Source of the DNA: Isoetes taiwanensis | Taxonomy: Eukaryota > Streptophyta > Lycopodiopsida > Isoetales > Isoetaceae | Direction: 5' to 3' | Length of the DNA: 64,000 nucleotides | NCBI GenBank assembly: GCA_021234155.1 | Contig: JAJEKV010000275.1 | Coordinates: forward strand, 126,501-190,500 | Shown: piece after piece, positions 45,570-58,469 of the stretch | Layout: each line of letters opens with the position of its first letter | Numbering within the stretch: the stretch's first letter is position 1 | Program-made: the position numbers and the translations under genes | Notes under the pieces: model-generated | The model's input: only the letters and a program-made list of their open reading frames with translations | What the model was told of the DNA's origin: nothing | Databases searched by the model: none

Positions 45570-47200
45570 GGGAATATTATCTTCATTTTGTTCCCCCAAA
45601 CCTCATCCACTAAATCTTCTGCATTTTCATGGCTTGTGTCTTCTCCATTTTTATGCTCATCTTCTTCCACTATATGTGGAATACTTTCTTCTCGATGCAA
45701 CCCAATTTATTTTTCACTTACACTATCAAGCATAGAGGAAAGCTCAATCAAGCGCATATTTGCTGCAACAAAGGCTAAGTCATTGTTTTTTTCAATGCTC
45801 GGGTCAAGATACTACGAGTCATTCCGGATCATCTTCTCCGGTTCGTCGGCACTACCAAAGACTCCCATGTTCAACTAAGAAGAGTAAGAGACATAAAGAA
45901 CCCAATTGTGCTTCCATCATCAGCCTCTTGGAGCATCCACCGCACTACTCGGAGTATGTATGGTGGGGATGTATCATGACTGCTGTGCCTCACATGCCGG
46001 ATCCCTCACTGCCTCATGTTTTTTCTGAAAGCGTGTTAATCTCTATGTCGTGCGGGGCTGAGCGGCGATTTTTCTTCTTGGTTGCAATGTCGCCCATGGT
46101 GCTAAATAACCTCTCCATGGAAGATGAGCTGCAAAATTGTGACAATATCTTAATGACCACTTTTTGCAAGTTATTCTTTTCTGCTCCATCTCTTCTCACC
46201 ACAATGTGGCATTTATACGAAAGGGATCCTTCTTAGCATCTCTCGTTCCAAACATCCCTAGGCCATGCAAAACGTACATCTCTTCTTATATCCTCATCAG
46301 GAACAAAATTTTCAAGCATTTTATTCCATCCAACCATGACGAGCCTTTCACTCTTTTGACCGTGCCCTTGGAATTCAGGATCAAGTATGTTAGCAGCATG
46401 AAGAGGTGAATGATATACCATCCATCTATTATTAACAACCCCCACCAACCCTGAGCGTATGTAGTCATCATGCTCAACATTCTTCACATGCGCAATCAAG
46501 GAATGCGTACCCTCAAATACCTTGCCAATGCAAGGGAAAGGGCCATCCACAAGCCTAAGCATCAAAATTATTGGCATCACGAGAGCTAGAATATGTGTAA
46601 CAACTTCCTAAAAACTCTCATCAAGTAAAATATCAAAGCAAACTTTGCTTGCTTTTGTACGAGACTCCTTAAGATTCTTGAAACTCGGACTCACAAACAA
46701 TTGTTGCAAAGATGTCAAAAGCTCATGCAAGCATTAACGAAATAGTAGCCAAACCTAGTAACTGAATACTTGAAAAGCTTCTTATAAGAATATGTTTGCG
46801 ATGAAGCGCTTACCTTGGAATGGTTCTTCACAAAGGTTACGATCTTGTTCCCTTTCAACAACATTTGCAATGTGAGGTAGCTTCATAAAATCCTTCAACA
46901 AATTATTAATATACTGTGCCATATAAGGTGAGAAGGTAATGTGAGGAAACTCATCCATAATCATCTTACTTGCAGAACGGTTAGCTTGCTCAGCATCTCT
47001 AACAATTTGAAGAACATTTTCTGTACTAACTTCTTTTATTGCTTCTCTCCATATATTTGCAAATTTATGGCATTCTTACCATCCTTTGTAATGTTCTATG
47101 AATTCAAGTAATAGTTTCTGCCCCTGCAACATGTAATAACTCCATGTATGTGCCTCTCTTGAGTGTGGGACCAACCATCAACAATCAATAAGACACCCCA
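45570..47200 (-). pseudogene. hAT-family transposase (DUF659/hAT dimerisation type), degenerate
   Basis: Minus-strand blocks in order: near 47170 a DGWSHTQERHIHG-like segment; 46782-46964 EFPHITFSPYMAQYINNLLK followed by DFMKLPHIANVVE; 46233-46580 LRLVDGPFPCIGKVFEGTHS, NRWMVYHSPLHAANILDPEF; 46014-46202 LQKVVIKILSQFCSSSSMER then LFSTMGDIATKKKNR, which is the hAT C-terminal dimerisation domain; an acidic tail at 45570-45700. Multiple stops and frame changes. It differs in type from the hAT remnant at 19.5-20.8 kb. Element ends were not identified. Confidence 0.8.
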
Positions 47201-48539
47201 TTTTACCCACTGCCCACGCAATGTGTCAATAGTACTAAATCGATGTTGAGAGCTTTTTTATCCAATATCTGCGGAAGAGTCGACTCGACCTGATGGATAC
47301 TTAGACTGCAGAGAAGGGCATCACTTGGACTACAGATTCAAAGTGGATCGATCGAGTACAATGGAAATAAAGTGGTTTCAGTTTAAAAATGTTTTTTTTT
47401 TTTTTTACAAATATAATAAACATCGAGTATGCACAAGCTATTCGCATAGTGAGACTGCAAAGCGTATTTTATTACAAATACACTAAGGATCATTTGTAAC
47501 ACCTCGAATACAAACTTCAGGGACATTTGTATGTAGTTAGAAGCACATATGTATGGATGATATGACCTAGACCCATTTGTATAATATAGGTTAGATCCCC
47601 TTGGGTATCAATTTGATTTTTTAAGCTTCAGAATAGTTTTGCATGTGGTTCTTGGAACACTATGGATACAAACATTGCTTCCTATGCATTACTTACTCTA
47701 TATAGTGGGGAAGGTCGCGTGTGATCAAAAAATGCATGCAGGGAAGAAAATTTTAGAATATTACATAATTGAATGAATTTCATTATATTGCATAAAGATT
47801 CTTCTAGAATCAGGATAGATTGTTGAAGATATTGTATTATGGAACTAAGATGTCTTTAAGATTTTGCTTCAAGCTATGGTAGCAATGCACGTGGTTTTTA
47901 AAACGATGGTCTAAAGTTGGTTGCTATATGTTTATTACTTGTGCACAACAATTTGATAAAAAAATACTTGTATGGAAGGTTGTGCGATCAATCCAATTAG
48001 AAAACACATCAAGTAACCTAGATTGTCTTGGGTCTGGTGTTGAAAATATGCAGTTGTTGATGTTCATAAAATTTATAAGTTCCCGTGTCTCACCACCTAG
48101 AATTAGTTTTTGGCCATTTCAATGTTGATTTAAAAGTTCGCGCATCTCACCACCTAAAATTAGTTTTTGGCCATTTTCATGTTTTTTGGCCATTTTCATT
48201 CTTTCCTTTGAATGAATAACTTGTGAATAAGTAATATCAACAAACATCATGGAATGATGCAAAGACCATACATTTAGCCACTATTTCGCACTAATTTTCG
48301 TCCATGCATTTGATATTGTATTTTGGTATATAGAAGCAAGACATTCTTTTTGTGAATAACTTGTGAATAAGTAATATCAACAAACATCGTGGAATGATAT
48401 AAACGCCACAGATTTAGCCACTATTTCGCACTAATTTTACTGTGTATTTAAATTCCTAGTAATCAGCGTCCAAAAATTTTGAATCGTTGTGCACTTCAAT
48501 ATTTTTAGCTCATTAAGTCACATGTCACTCATTCTTTCT
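47201..48539. other. No gene seen; direct repeats
   Basis: Two copies of an approximately 85-bp unit (AACTTGTGAATAAGTAATAT plus CAACAAACATC) begin at 48221 and 48358. CTCACCACCTAGAATTAGTT near 48089 recurs as CTCACCACCTAAAATTAGTT near 48146. Confidence 0.6.
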
Positions 48540-49100
48540 AGCATATCCATTAGATGGAGATATTTTATTATTTCACCTGCAGATTTTGTAGCTTGAAACA
48601 ACTATAGGTGACATCTGCTTGCAGTCTCCCAATGCTATGAGACAGTTTCCACCAAGAAGCATTGTTATTGCAGAAGCATGTTTACAGATTTGATGATGGC
48701 TCTGTTGGCTATGGGATATTCATCCCAAATGATAACTTGGGAATTTACCATCATTGACGGGATATCACTGTTACCATCAATTACCGAAATTTCAAACAAT
48801 GAATGTGCAGTGCTACCTTATTAGAGGTGATATCAATCATTGACGGGACATCACTGTTATCATCAATTACAGAAATTTCAAACAATGAATGTGCAGATCT
48901 GCCACCAAGACACAATAGGGCTGTTGAAGGCGCCGTTGTTGCACAAGCCAACACAACTTGCTAGTGGCCCCTAATGAGAAGATACTTAGCATTTAAGAGA
49001 AACATCTTGCCTGTTCCTGGCTTTCCGTACATAAAAGCTGGGGCTATGTATCCATTTCCTGCTCCGTCATTGCAACATATTCAGAAATTTTAACTTGTTC
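48540..49100 (-). pseudogene. Helitron PIF1-type helicase, P-loop region fragment
   Basis: The minus strand reads APAFMYGKPGTGKMFLLNAK (Walker A), LIRGH-stop-QVVLACATTAP, LLCLGGRSAHSLFEI, the motif I and Ia region of Helitron helicases. An internal tandem duplication of about 85 bp (TCATTGACGGGATATCACTG near 48752, TCATTGACGGGACATCACTG near 48837) and several stops break it. It is not contiguous with the C-terminal helicase fragment at 24.3 kb. Confidence 0.7.
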
Positions 49101-52100
49101 AGTATTCAATGTGCTTGGCATATTATTAGCCTGCTCTATATTAGCCTGCTATGAATTTTATATGCTAGCCCAGCCTTTGTATCGTCAAAGCTGGTATGAC
49201 GGCCTGACTAATATCTAGATGGCAATCTCTCAACAACTAGCGTGTCTCCTATAATTTGCTATGTTTTAACTGTCCTACCATAGCAAGAAGATAAACGTAT
49301 GCACATGTTGCAAATATACAACCTCATATCCAAAGCTCTAAGAGTCTCCTACATTGCGATGCTGGCGGAGGCAAGGCGCTCTCTATTATCAGGACACAAA
49401 AATAATTCTAAGGCAACATGAAGAGCTAGCCCTGAAGCAACTATCAATTGCTGAGGTACATGTCGAAACGAAATGAGCAATAGAAATATAAGAAACAACA
49501 CTAATATAGAAACAGATGACGTTATTATGAATTTGTAAACGCCAACACACCTATTGTTCCTATTGTTCGATTACCCTCAACATATTTTTAAAATATGCTA
49601 ATGTTTGCCGTCCTCTGCAACTCCATGCACAGACCACCAAAATTTGATCAGAAAGCTACCTATTTTGATGCAGACCAAAGACATTTTTTCGTTGCGCCAC
49701 AAAAAGCTATCTGCCTTCTCCACTTGACGAACAACACCGAGACACCAAGCCGATTTTAGCAGACCACGACTGTTCCTGCAAACCGCGCAAAAGACCATCA
49801 GATTCCGTGGACAAAATAGACAAAGAATTATGTGAAGAAAGGCCCATTAGTTTTAGCACATCTATCTTGGCAATGCCTAGCACATCTATCTTGGCTGCAA
49901 AGCTACACCAAAAGCTTTAACTAATAAACATTCAGATTTATTCAACATGTGTCGGTACAAAAATACTAGATACAAAAATACTAGAAAGTAAACTCATAGA
50001 ATTGCACAAAGCGTCGGTAAAAAACTAGAAAGTAACGTGCGCTTTGAAGGTAAATATTTTGGCTCACATTGACATTCCGTGGACAAAATAGACAAAGAGT
50101 TATGTGCAGAAATAGTAAAATGTTGAAGCTAACATATTGGCCCATTAGTTTTAGCACATCTATCTTGGGAATGCCTAGCACATCTATCTTTGCTGCAGGG
50201 CTCTAGAAATGCAAAAACCTCAAGACTTAAATCCATCTGAATGTATAATGAAAATGAAGCTAGATTATCCTGAACTCAAACAACAGCATATGTTCCCCTC
50301 TTTTTACGCATGAACTGACTAAGAAACACTAATGTTTTATACAACTTAAGACTAGAACAACGTCGTATGTTCTACAGCGAAGACAAACCCTTTTCAAATC
50401 CCTTACCTTCACTAATCTTATTTGCCGGTTTCCAGGAAATGCCGTCATCAAAACATGTATCATAGCTTTAGGTAATGAATATGCTACTCAGTTCGAATTG
50501 CATCTAATGCTGCAAGAACATGTATCACAGTCAGAGATTAAAAACTCCATTGCCAAAAGACTTAGCATGAAAATGGAATAGAAGAAAAACAACCAAAATA
50601 TGCAGGAATCACTCATATGAATGTCTCATATCCTGCCACATGCATGTTGGGTACTAATTTACTTGGAAGTTTTTTCCTTGACTATTCAAGTTCATAAAGT
50701 AGTACAGTTTCATCACTTGGAGGCTTGGAATGAGCAGACTGAGGGCACGTCCTTATGTGCAAGCTAAATGGGGAATAAAGAATTTGCTTTGAAGATCAAT
50801 GGTAACAAAAGGGTCCTAAGGATTGTTCATGATGCCAGGCAGATGATAAAAATGCAGAAATAGCTGCCTGTGTTCGAAATGCGATGAGTTGACTTATACT
50901 GACTTATACTTACTGGAATTAAGTGATTTTAATTGCTTTGGAAACTACACTTTTTCGACTTTGAATTGCAAAAACAGAGCACTGTACAGGGAGAACTACC
51001 CGTCCAGAATTGACCAATTTTCTTCTTACGATTTTGCCATATCATGGAAGATTTTGAACCAGTAAGCTCCCGATTTGCGAACCTGCAAAATAGACATGCA
51101 TTATCAGAAAGAGAAGCCAAAATAGACAAAGAAAGTTGGTCTTATGAATGTAGAATCACCCATCAAGATCAACAAATTACCCAAACGACCAGACAATGCA
51201 AAATCTGTACAAATTGAAGTATTTGCAAATTAAGAATCATGCTCTTTGCTGGCCATTTCTATAAAGAGCTGCAAAGCTTCCTTAAATGTCCCATGTTCGC
51301 ATCCATCTACAACTCTTTTGGAAAATCATCATTCAACATAATTCCTGCCATAATCAGTGCCGTAAATTTCTGTTTATGGATAAGGCAGTACTCACAGTTG
51401 ATTGACCTATAAATCCATGTTATACACGGTCCATGTAGCCAAAATTCCAACGATGCCCGCATCAAACCTGCGGTATAAGATGTGGCATGATAACAGCAGA
51501 AAATTACTGATATGTATGTTTTAACAAAATTATTTCGCTTTTGGTTTAATTTAAAGCGCTGCAAATAAGAGCAGAGCATTAGTCATGTTTTATCCAAGTA
51601 TAAATTTTACTTGAAGGCAGTAAGTTATGAGTCTAACCTCGAAGCCCAATTAGACTCTGATTAACGGATACTCTAGCTTCAACTAGAATTTGACATGCAA
51701 AAGCTGCAAATATACCATGCCCTATAACATTGGAAATGCATTTCGGCGCAGACCTGGCAATTGATAAATGAGTGTGCAATTCATGCATCAATAATCCCTA
51801 ATACCAACATATGCAGATCTGTGTTAATCACATTGTCTGGTCTCTGTTAATCTAACTTATGTACACTCTTACATTGAAATATGAAGGCTTTATCAATAGA
51901 AACCTATGTGTAATAAGAAAATTATGTCCAACATTCTACGAAAGGAACACGCTTAAAAGAAATACATAGAAGCTTCAACCTCTTTCAACATCGTGGAAGT
52001 TGGTGCGCACCCAATATGAAGAGATGATAGCGAAGGAATTGCCTGTGATGCAGAGTCCTATCATTTTGTATTCTGCGCATAAAATGTAAAAAGAAGTTTT

Positions 52101-55050
52101 GCTCGCTTTATTCTGCTGTGCTATTTCCATAGATAAGATGCACATATTAAGACTGGTAATCATAATCTTCGATAACTATCCCAAACCATTATTGGCAAAC
52201 TTACAAATGCACAAATTTAAACAAAAAATATACCTTGGAACTTGGTTGGTGCCACTGTACTTAGAATAACTTTTAGTAGTTGTACTACAGTGCTGCACAT
52301 AAAAACATAAAAACCTTAAGATGGCGTGGACCTTTATAGAATCACATGATATGTCACGTGATATAAAAGAAACCTCTGCAAACTTACTTGTCAGCAACGA
52401 ATTGTCAGCACATGAACATACCTTATTGAGAATATCCATAAGCATGATAGCGTTTTTCCCATTGTGAAGCCCAGCATCGCCTTCCGGATGTTCATAAAAT
52501 ATAAGTTTCTGTTGGAAGTTAGTTAGATTTCAGCGATCAGAGGCATATGCAATGCCAATTGATCTCCAGTTTATTTATGGCATTAAATTCCAGCACAAAA
52601 TGCGACTGAGAGCAGCAAGAACTTACTTGAAGCAAGGTTCGCAAGGGCAAAGAAGGACCCAATTCATGAGGAGCTCAGCAAATGCTATTAACAGAAGATT
52701 TGTGCTCAGCATGAGACCATTCATTCTCAGCTCCCTCCTTTCAGATAATTACTCTGCAGATCCGAACTTGGGACGAGCGCAAGCGATCTGCCATACATAG
52801 CCCTAAAAAATGCACATTTTTTGTCTACAGCTATCCACCGGAGCAACAAAGCTTTGTGCGAGAAGCTTTTGGCGTCGAATTAAGAAACCTGATATGCAGG
52901 ACCAAGGAAATAATATGCCGGCCAAGGAGATACGAATCCAGAGCAGCTTTAGCTAAATTGACCTTGCTCCACCTGCAAATGAAGAACCTTCATTAGATAA
53001 AAAAACAAATTACAGACCAAGTTTTGCTCACTTTATTCTGCGGTGCTATTCCCATAGATAAGATGCACATATTAAGACTGGTAAGCGTGTTTGCATGCAA
53101 CCAATGTATACATATAACTCTAGCAGCAATTACATGAAACGTTCCATATCTACTCCAACTGTTCCATATCTACTCCAACTAGTTACATGTCAAAGCTCCT
53201 ATTTTACCGTATGATACACATCATAGATGACTGGATTTATGAATATTGCATGTGATACACTCACAAAACCTTGAAGCTTTCTTTGTGATCCGTCCAGTGA
53301 CATGTGTGCTTAAGACTGCATCTAATGTAGAAATTATGAAATTGGCTGGAAGCATTTGTCTGCTTGCAAGTGCTGAAGAAGATAAGAGGAAGGACGCTTG
53401 GAGCCCTACAAGAGTGAACCGCTTCTGGACAAGTGTGAAGGGGTAGCCCTGTTACAGGATCCTGCTGAAAGACCTAGCTCCAAGCACCATGATTGTTAGC
53501 GGTCCATAGAATGGGCCACATTCAATGCTTTACATCACTCCAATCAATCTAGCAAGCCGCAAGCAGCCACTCCTAAAAAATGAAGCCTAGCATTTGTTCC
53601 TCCACCTGCATAGATGCATTTAAACACAAAATTACAATAGATCTTGAACACATAAGCAAACATCTGCGAAGAATGACAATGAAAGCAATAATTGCATCGA
53701 ATTAAATAGAGCAAGCATTACCAGCATAAAAGTTGACTTATATTACACACTTGCATTGACGATGAAGCAATAACGAAATGAAAATTTTAACAGTAATCTC
53801 CAGCTAACACAACGAAAATCTTTGGTACTTGATTTGTATGCAGATGACCGCATCTTCAAAAATAAACTCTGTATACCCTATAAAAGCAGCACTGATGCTA
53901 CCTAATAAGACATGCAGTAAAAAGATGACGTATTATTGCTTCCAAGCCCTAAACAGTTTTATCAAGCCAGATTCATATCGGTGCAGCATGTAAACGCATG
54001 GCATATTCTTGGCCTCCAAAAATTAGCAAACTATTAATTAACACAAATTGGAAAACATTGTCAAAACATAACTGTATACAACCAGCTGAGAATTGAAAAT
54101 AATTATGTTCCTGCTACAATAGTAGGGCAGACAAATAATTTTTAGTATTTTTAAAACTGCAGGACACCTTCTCTGATACATCATCCTCCCTTATAAATCA
54201 ATAACAAAACATTCATATTACCTTAGACATGCAGATAAGCTCTTGAGGAAACAGATCTAGAAAAGTACAAACATGATTAGACATGACATAAAAAGCATCC
54301 TTGTGGTGTTTCAAACCAAATTGGTGAATGACGAATGAATACATGACAATAGAAATAATTGGGAATATTGATGAAACAGAAAGAATGCACATGCACCAGT
54401 AGCTCCACCTCATGCTCCTAAGAAGACTTCCTAGCGGGCAGAATTACATCTTAGAGCACATTAGTTGTAAGTAAATCTGGCTAGAAAGATCGCTTTACAA
54501 TGAATAGTGTACTTAAAAACTTTTTTTTAAAAGCGTATGACATGTTTGTCATGACAGACCAGGCAATAGAGAATATGCTCACTAAAGAATATGCTTCTTG
54601 AATTTCACTATAGAACCACAGAATTCTCAACCCTCCTTTAAAAATTGCTTAGCACTCTCCACATGTTTTCCATATACTTCTCCATTGAACAAATGCACTA
54701 TTACCTAATCTACATCTCAAATAGGACATAAAGCTGGTCTCTACAGATTTCTAGATTATCATAGATCCTTTGTTCTTCCTAAGAAGAACTTCCATTGGGC
54801 TAATCAAGAAGGGAATACCTAAACAACTCTGCAACATATAGCAAAGAGTGCACTCGTGTCCTATATCATCATTGCCGATTGGGAAAGTAGAGAAATTTCC
54901 ATTCCTAGCAAGTCCTGATGGCGCCTTTGTTTGATGGCGTCTTTGTTTGAACCATGTTCATGACTCCCTTCAAAACTTTTTCCTCATTTCATATACCTTG
55001 AAGCTGCAATTGATAATCTGCCGAAACAAAAAATCTTTATGTTCAATATG
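49101..55050. other. Six kilobases without a recognisable gene
   Basis: AT-rich; frames are short. Two segmental direct repeats are visible: 49805-49905 versus 50086-50205 (CGTGGACAAAATAGACAAAG, then CCCATTAGTTTTAGCACATC), and 52096-52160 versus 53020-53083 (AGTTTTGCTC, then CCATAGATAAGATGCACATA). Several TTTGCAG acceptor-like and GTAAG donor-like sites on the minus strand would allow a spliced non-coding transcript, but nothing proves one. Confidence 0.4.
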
Positions 55051-55422
55051 CTAGTCCAGACAAAGTTGTAGTAGGACCGTAAGGGAGGAGCAAAAAACCG
55101 GTAAGACCTGGACAGATTTGGCCGGTAGGATGGGTAGGATTAAAACGGGTAGGATGGGGCAGTCAGTATCCAATTCCATCTTGCCAAGAGGATCTCCGTG
55201 TGGGCTGCATTCCATTCCTGAAATACACATTAGACAATCTTCATAAAATAGTGGAACAGAGAATATTTGCAAAAGATGAGGCAAGGAAATGCGATGCGAT
55301 GCATTGATGCGATGCACCATAGCCCATAGCTGCTCTGTTTTCTGAAGCCTACAATTGAAGGACACTCGAAAAGAAGGACGCAATTCATTAAGGCAATCCT
55401 GGACGAATGCAAGTGCCCACAA
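55051..55422 (-). CDS. Hypothetical 123-codon ORF
   Basis: Starts MWALAFVQDCLNELRPSFRV and ends with a Pro/Leu/Val-rich hydrophobic stretch (CPILPVLILPILPAKSVQVL). No known domain recognised. A GCGATGCGATGCATTGATGC direct repeat lies inside it near 55290. It may be a chance frame. Confidence 0.2.
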   Translation of the reverse strand: MWALAFVQDCLNELRPSFRVSFNCRLQKTEQLWAMVHRINASHRISLPHLLQIFSVPLFYEDCLMCISGMECSPHGDPLGKMELDTDCPILPVLILPILPAKSVQVLPVFCSSLTVLLQLCLD

Positions 55423-56062
55423 TCACTAGAGGTATGTCACATTAGAGTAGAATGGGACTTCGAATATTGCATGAATTTTAACATCTTCAAGCTCAATTCA
55501 AAGTACCTTTCTCGTGTCATTGTCGTGTCATTGTGTTGGTGCTGTTGTAATAAGCTACGCCCATCTATAAACACATGAACATGATTCCAGCTTCTTTTAT
55601 CACAACAAAATAGTTGCCTGCATATATATATGTTGGATTTGGCAAGAGACATGCTATGTAAATAGAAGTAAACAAAAGTAAGAAGTAATAGGTAAGAGGC
55701 AAAATTATAGGATATTGCAAATATAATAATGACACGCCTTTGTATATATAGAGCCTTATATTTTAAAACTTACAACGACAAGAAACACTGAAACAACAAA
55801 GTTGTGAATGTCATTGAAATACATAAACAAAGTAATTTAACCGTATTCAACTACATAAACAAAGTAATTTAACCGTATTCAACTACAACTTCAACAAAGA
55901 CACAACAACAGCTTCTTCTTCTTCTTCTTCTGGCTTCAAGCTTCAAGCTTTAACACGATGCATAATTTTCTACAACATCAGAAGAAGTAAAACCTCAAAC
56001 TCAAACATCATAGAAAGTATGAATAAAAAACAATCAGCATGCACCTTCTACCTTTTATCATT
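55423..56062. other. No gene seen; small repeats
   Basis: A TTC microsatellite at about 55914-55931, and CATAAACAAAGTAATTTAAC plus CGTATTCAACTACA repeated twice near 55825-55885. Confidence 0.5.
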
Positions 56063-56971
56063 TTATGCCTCTTCCATTGGCTGGGATAACTCTTGTGAAA
56101 TTGGAAACAAATCCAAGGTGTAGTTCATCGGCACTCCAGCAGAAACACCGCCAACCCTCGTCCCAAAAACTCTAGGAGAAGGGAAAGTAAGAGTATAAAA
56201 AGGATTACCAGGTGCATTGTTTGGTGGCCAATTATTGCCTACACCCACACCCCTCAAACGAGGATCGTATGACCAAGTGGCATTGTGCCATAATCCATCT
56301 GTCCCGAAGGAGATTATATCTACCGGATTTTCTGCCCCTACTACCCTATCATAAACTGTCGCTACTAGGCATTGCAAGCCATTCTTGATGTCGTACCTTA
56401 CAATACCAACATAAAACTCACACCATGGACAATCGGGACTACACCCCACCTCAACTATAATGACTGGATACCTATTATGTGCACTCTCCTCCTGAAGAAT
56501 GCTGGCACCTAATACAAGAACAGCAATATCGGGCTCATAGATATCTCCACTTACTCTTCCACTTATATCAAGAGCAATGGCTACTCTTAAAAATGCACCC
56601 CTTTGATAAGAAAATTGCCCACAAATTTCGTCTCTAGTACAAGCAAGTGGAAGCAAAGAGATTTCTCGAACCATAATATCCCCATCAATATAATCAGCAA
56701 AACATCTTTTATTTTCTGTCCAGCGTATAAATGCATCACCATCGGTCGCAGTTCCAATTTTCCTCTGTTCTTTCGACAAAAAATTTGGCTCATCTCCCAA
56801 TGTTACTTTGTATAATCGAAGTATTCTCTCTCTCACAGTATTAAAAGCTTCCTTATCTACATAGCAAAAGCTTCTTATATTTTCTCTACTGCTAGTGCTA
56901 CTGCTGCTTTTGATTTTGCTGCTTCTGCTTTTCCTGCTTCCTCCACTAGAAGGGACTGATATACTAGCCAT
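56063..56971 (-). CDS. Intact intronless ORF, Uma2-like / PD-(D/E)XK nuclease-like protein
   Basis: The 302-codon frame from ATG 56971-56969 is uninterrupted. The N-terminus is Ser/Lys/Arg-rich (SRKSRSSKIKSSSSTSSREN) and looks disordered. The core reads YIDGDIMVREISLLPLACTR near residue 94, then GDIYEPDIAVLVL with Asp148, and YPVIIVEVGCSPDC with Glu174. This resembles the Uma2 layout (dG-x-I ... PDi.v ... vEv.SP) of PD-(D/E)XK nucleases, but the Lys is not obvious. The C-terminal 90 residues are Pro/Gly-rich. A 31-bp tandem duplication spans the start codon, giving an upstream in-frame ATG that soon hits a stop. It could be a transposon-borne or horizontally acquired gene; function is unproven. 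Confidence 0.5.
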   Translation of the reverse strand: MASISVPSSGGSRKSRSSKIKSSSSTSSRENIRSFCYVDKEAFNTVRERILRLYKVTLGDEPNFLSKEQRKIGTATDGDAFIRWTENKRCFADYIDGDIMVREISLLPLACTRDEICGQFSYQRGAFLRVAIALDISGRVSGDIYEPDIAVLVLGASILQEESAHNRYPVIIVEVGCSPDCPWCEFYVGIVRYDIKNGLQCLVATVYDRVVGAENPVDIISFGTDGLWHNATWSYDPRLRGVGVGNNWPPNNAPGNPFYTLTFPSPRVFGTRVGGVSAGVPMNYTLDLFPISQELSQPMEEA

Positions 56972-57006
56972 TACCACTAGAAGGGACTGATATACTAGCC
57001 ATTACC
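56945..57006 (-). repeat. 31-bp tandem duplication over the start of the Uma2-like ORF
   Basis: On the minus strand TAATGGCTAGTATATCAGTC plus CCTTCTAGTGG occurs twice in succession. The inner copy provides the ATG used for the ORF. Confidence 0.8.
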
Positions 57007-57585
57007 ACAAAGATGTCCTCTGACAACAGTTTTGTTTCTTTCCCTATTTAATCATACCTGGTCGATGTGAGCTTGATGTTGAAGCAGGAAAGGAAGATAG
57101 AAGCCCGATACAGCAGATGTGAGCAAGATTTTTGTTTTACCAAGCTTTGGCGGCGGAAAGAGTGGAGCGGCCGAAAGATTTTAGAGAAAAATAGCATTCC
57201 ACTAACGGCAGTGGGAGTATTCCTTAAAAATAGTAGCCAACAACAAACTTCCACATCACATTCTCCATAGGTGGCATTGTTTTTATTGTTGCCATTGAAT
57301 TTTCATTCTACCGGACAATATTGCGTGGTAGAACAAAAATTCAAAGGCAATAGGAAAAACTTTACCTAAAAATAGCTAAAAGTCTTTCCGCTGTTGCCGT
57401 TAATGGAAGGCTTTAAAGTAGAAAATGCTTGCAACTCCGAGTTTTTCGTTATTACCGCCTAGAAGCTACCAGACCACGTCAATTTCAAACCTGCCGTTAG
57501 TGGAAATCCGGCCTTATATTCAAGTACAAGTATTTATCGCAGCAAGTTTTATTCCCTAGCATTGATCTGGCGAATATTCTGCCCT
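57007..57585. other. No gene seen
   Basis: Short frames only; no motif or repeat recognised. Confidence 0.4.
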
Positions 57586-58440
57586 TTATGCAACGGCCCC
57601 TAGAATTTTAACTAAAAATCTGAATGCAGGAAGCAATAGTGCAAAACGGACCAGTATGCATGGAAGCTCAAAGAACAAAAACAAGGTGCTGCGCACGCAG
57701 GTTGCCCTTCGGCGGAGTGTGTTTTCTTGTTTCTCATTTTGTGTGCTTTCAATGTTGTTTGCCAAGAACCACAAGGCATGGTCAAACCATAATATATAGG
57801 TACATTTTATGAATGGTCTGTTGTAATTCCAGACCAATTTGTAATAGTCCTTGCTTCGCTTGATCAGTGGGGGAATTTTCCCTTTGCAATGAAGTTTAAC
57901 TGGCTTGAAGCATCTACAAGCATAAAAGACCTGCATGCTGATGTCTTTCAGAATCACCTCGCTTTGTACAGAATTCATATTGTTGATGGCATCCCTGTAA
58001 CATACTGCTTTAAATTCATCAATGGTCTTTTTTCCATTGATTGCTGTAAGAGTGATTAAAGCGTCCAGACCGAATGGAGCTACAAGTTGTAGTGACCACA
58101 TGGTCCACATCTTGTTTCCACTTATTGCAGCCAGATCCTCCACTACCCTAATTGGGATAATGGGATACATATGAGCTTTGAAACTTTCTGGAGATAGCCA
58201 ATCAAGCAAGCAACTAAACTTCTAACAACATAAAAAATGAAGGCAGGTCCTCAAAATTCGAGAAGGTTTATCAATGCCAGAATCACAGCCATATGGAATT
58301 GTAACTATGTTAGAAGCTCGATGATGGCAATCTTTCCAAAAGCGACCATGGCGACAAGCGAGCAAGCACCAATTACCGCCGCCCGAGAAAGAATCACCGT
58401 TTATTTGGTTTTCACATTGGTGACCCGGCAACATAATTGA
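57586..58440 (-). pseudogene. Unidentified coding remnant, partly membrane-like
   Basis: A 207-codon open frame (58209-57586) includes IRVVEDLAAISGNKMWTMWS, LQLVAPFGLDALITLTAING and KKTIDEFKAVCYRDAINNMN. Directly upstream, a different frame (58430-58215) is strongly hydrophobic: AVIGACSLVAMVAFGKIAII and GPAFIFYVVRSLVACLIGYL, consistent with transmembrane helices interrupted by stops. The two may be parts of one decayed multi-pass membrane protein joined by a frame change near 58205. I do not recognise the family. Confidence 0.4.
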
Positions 58441-58469
58441 CCGAGTTTAGAGCCAATACTTAGGTTTGG

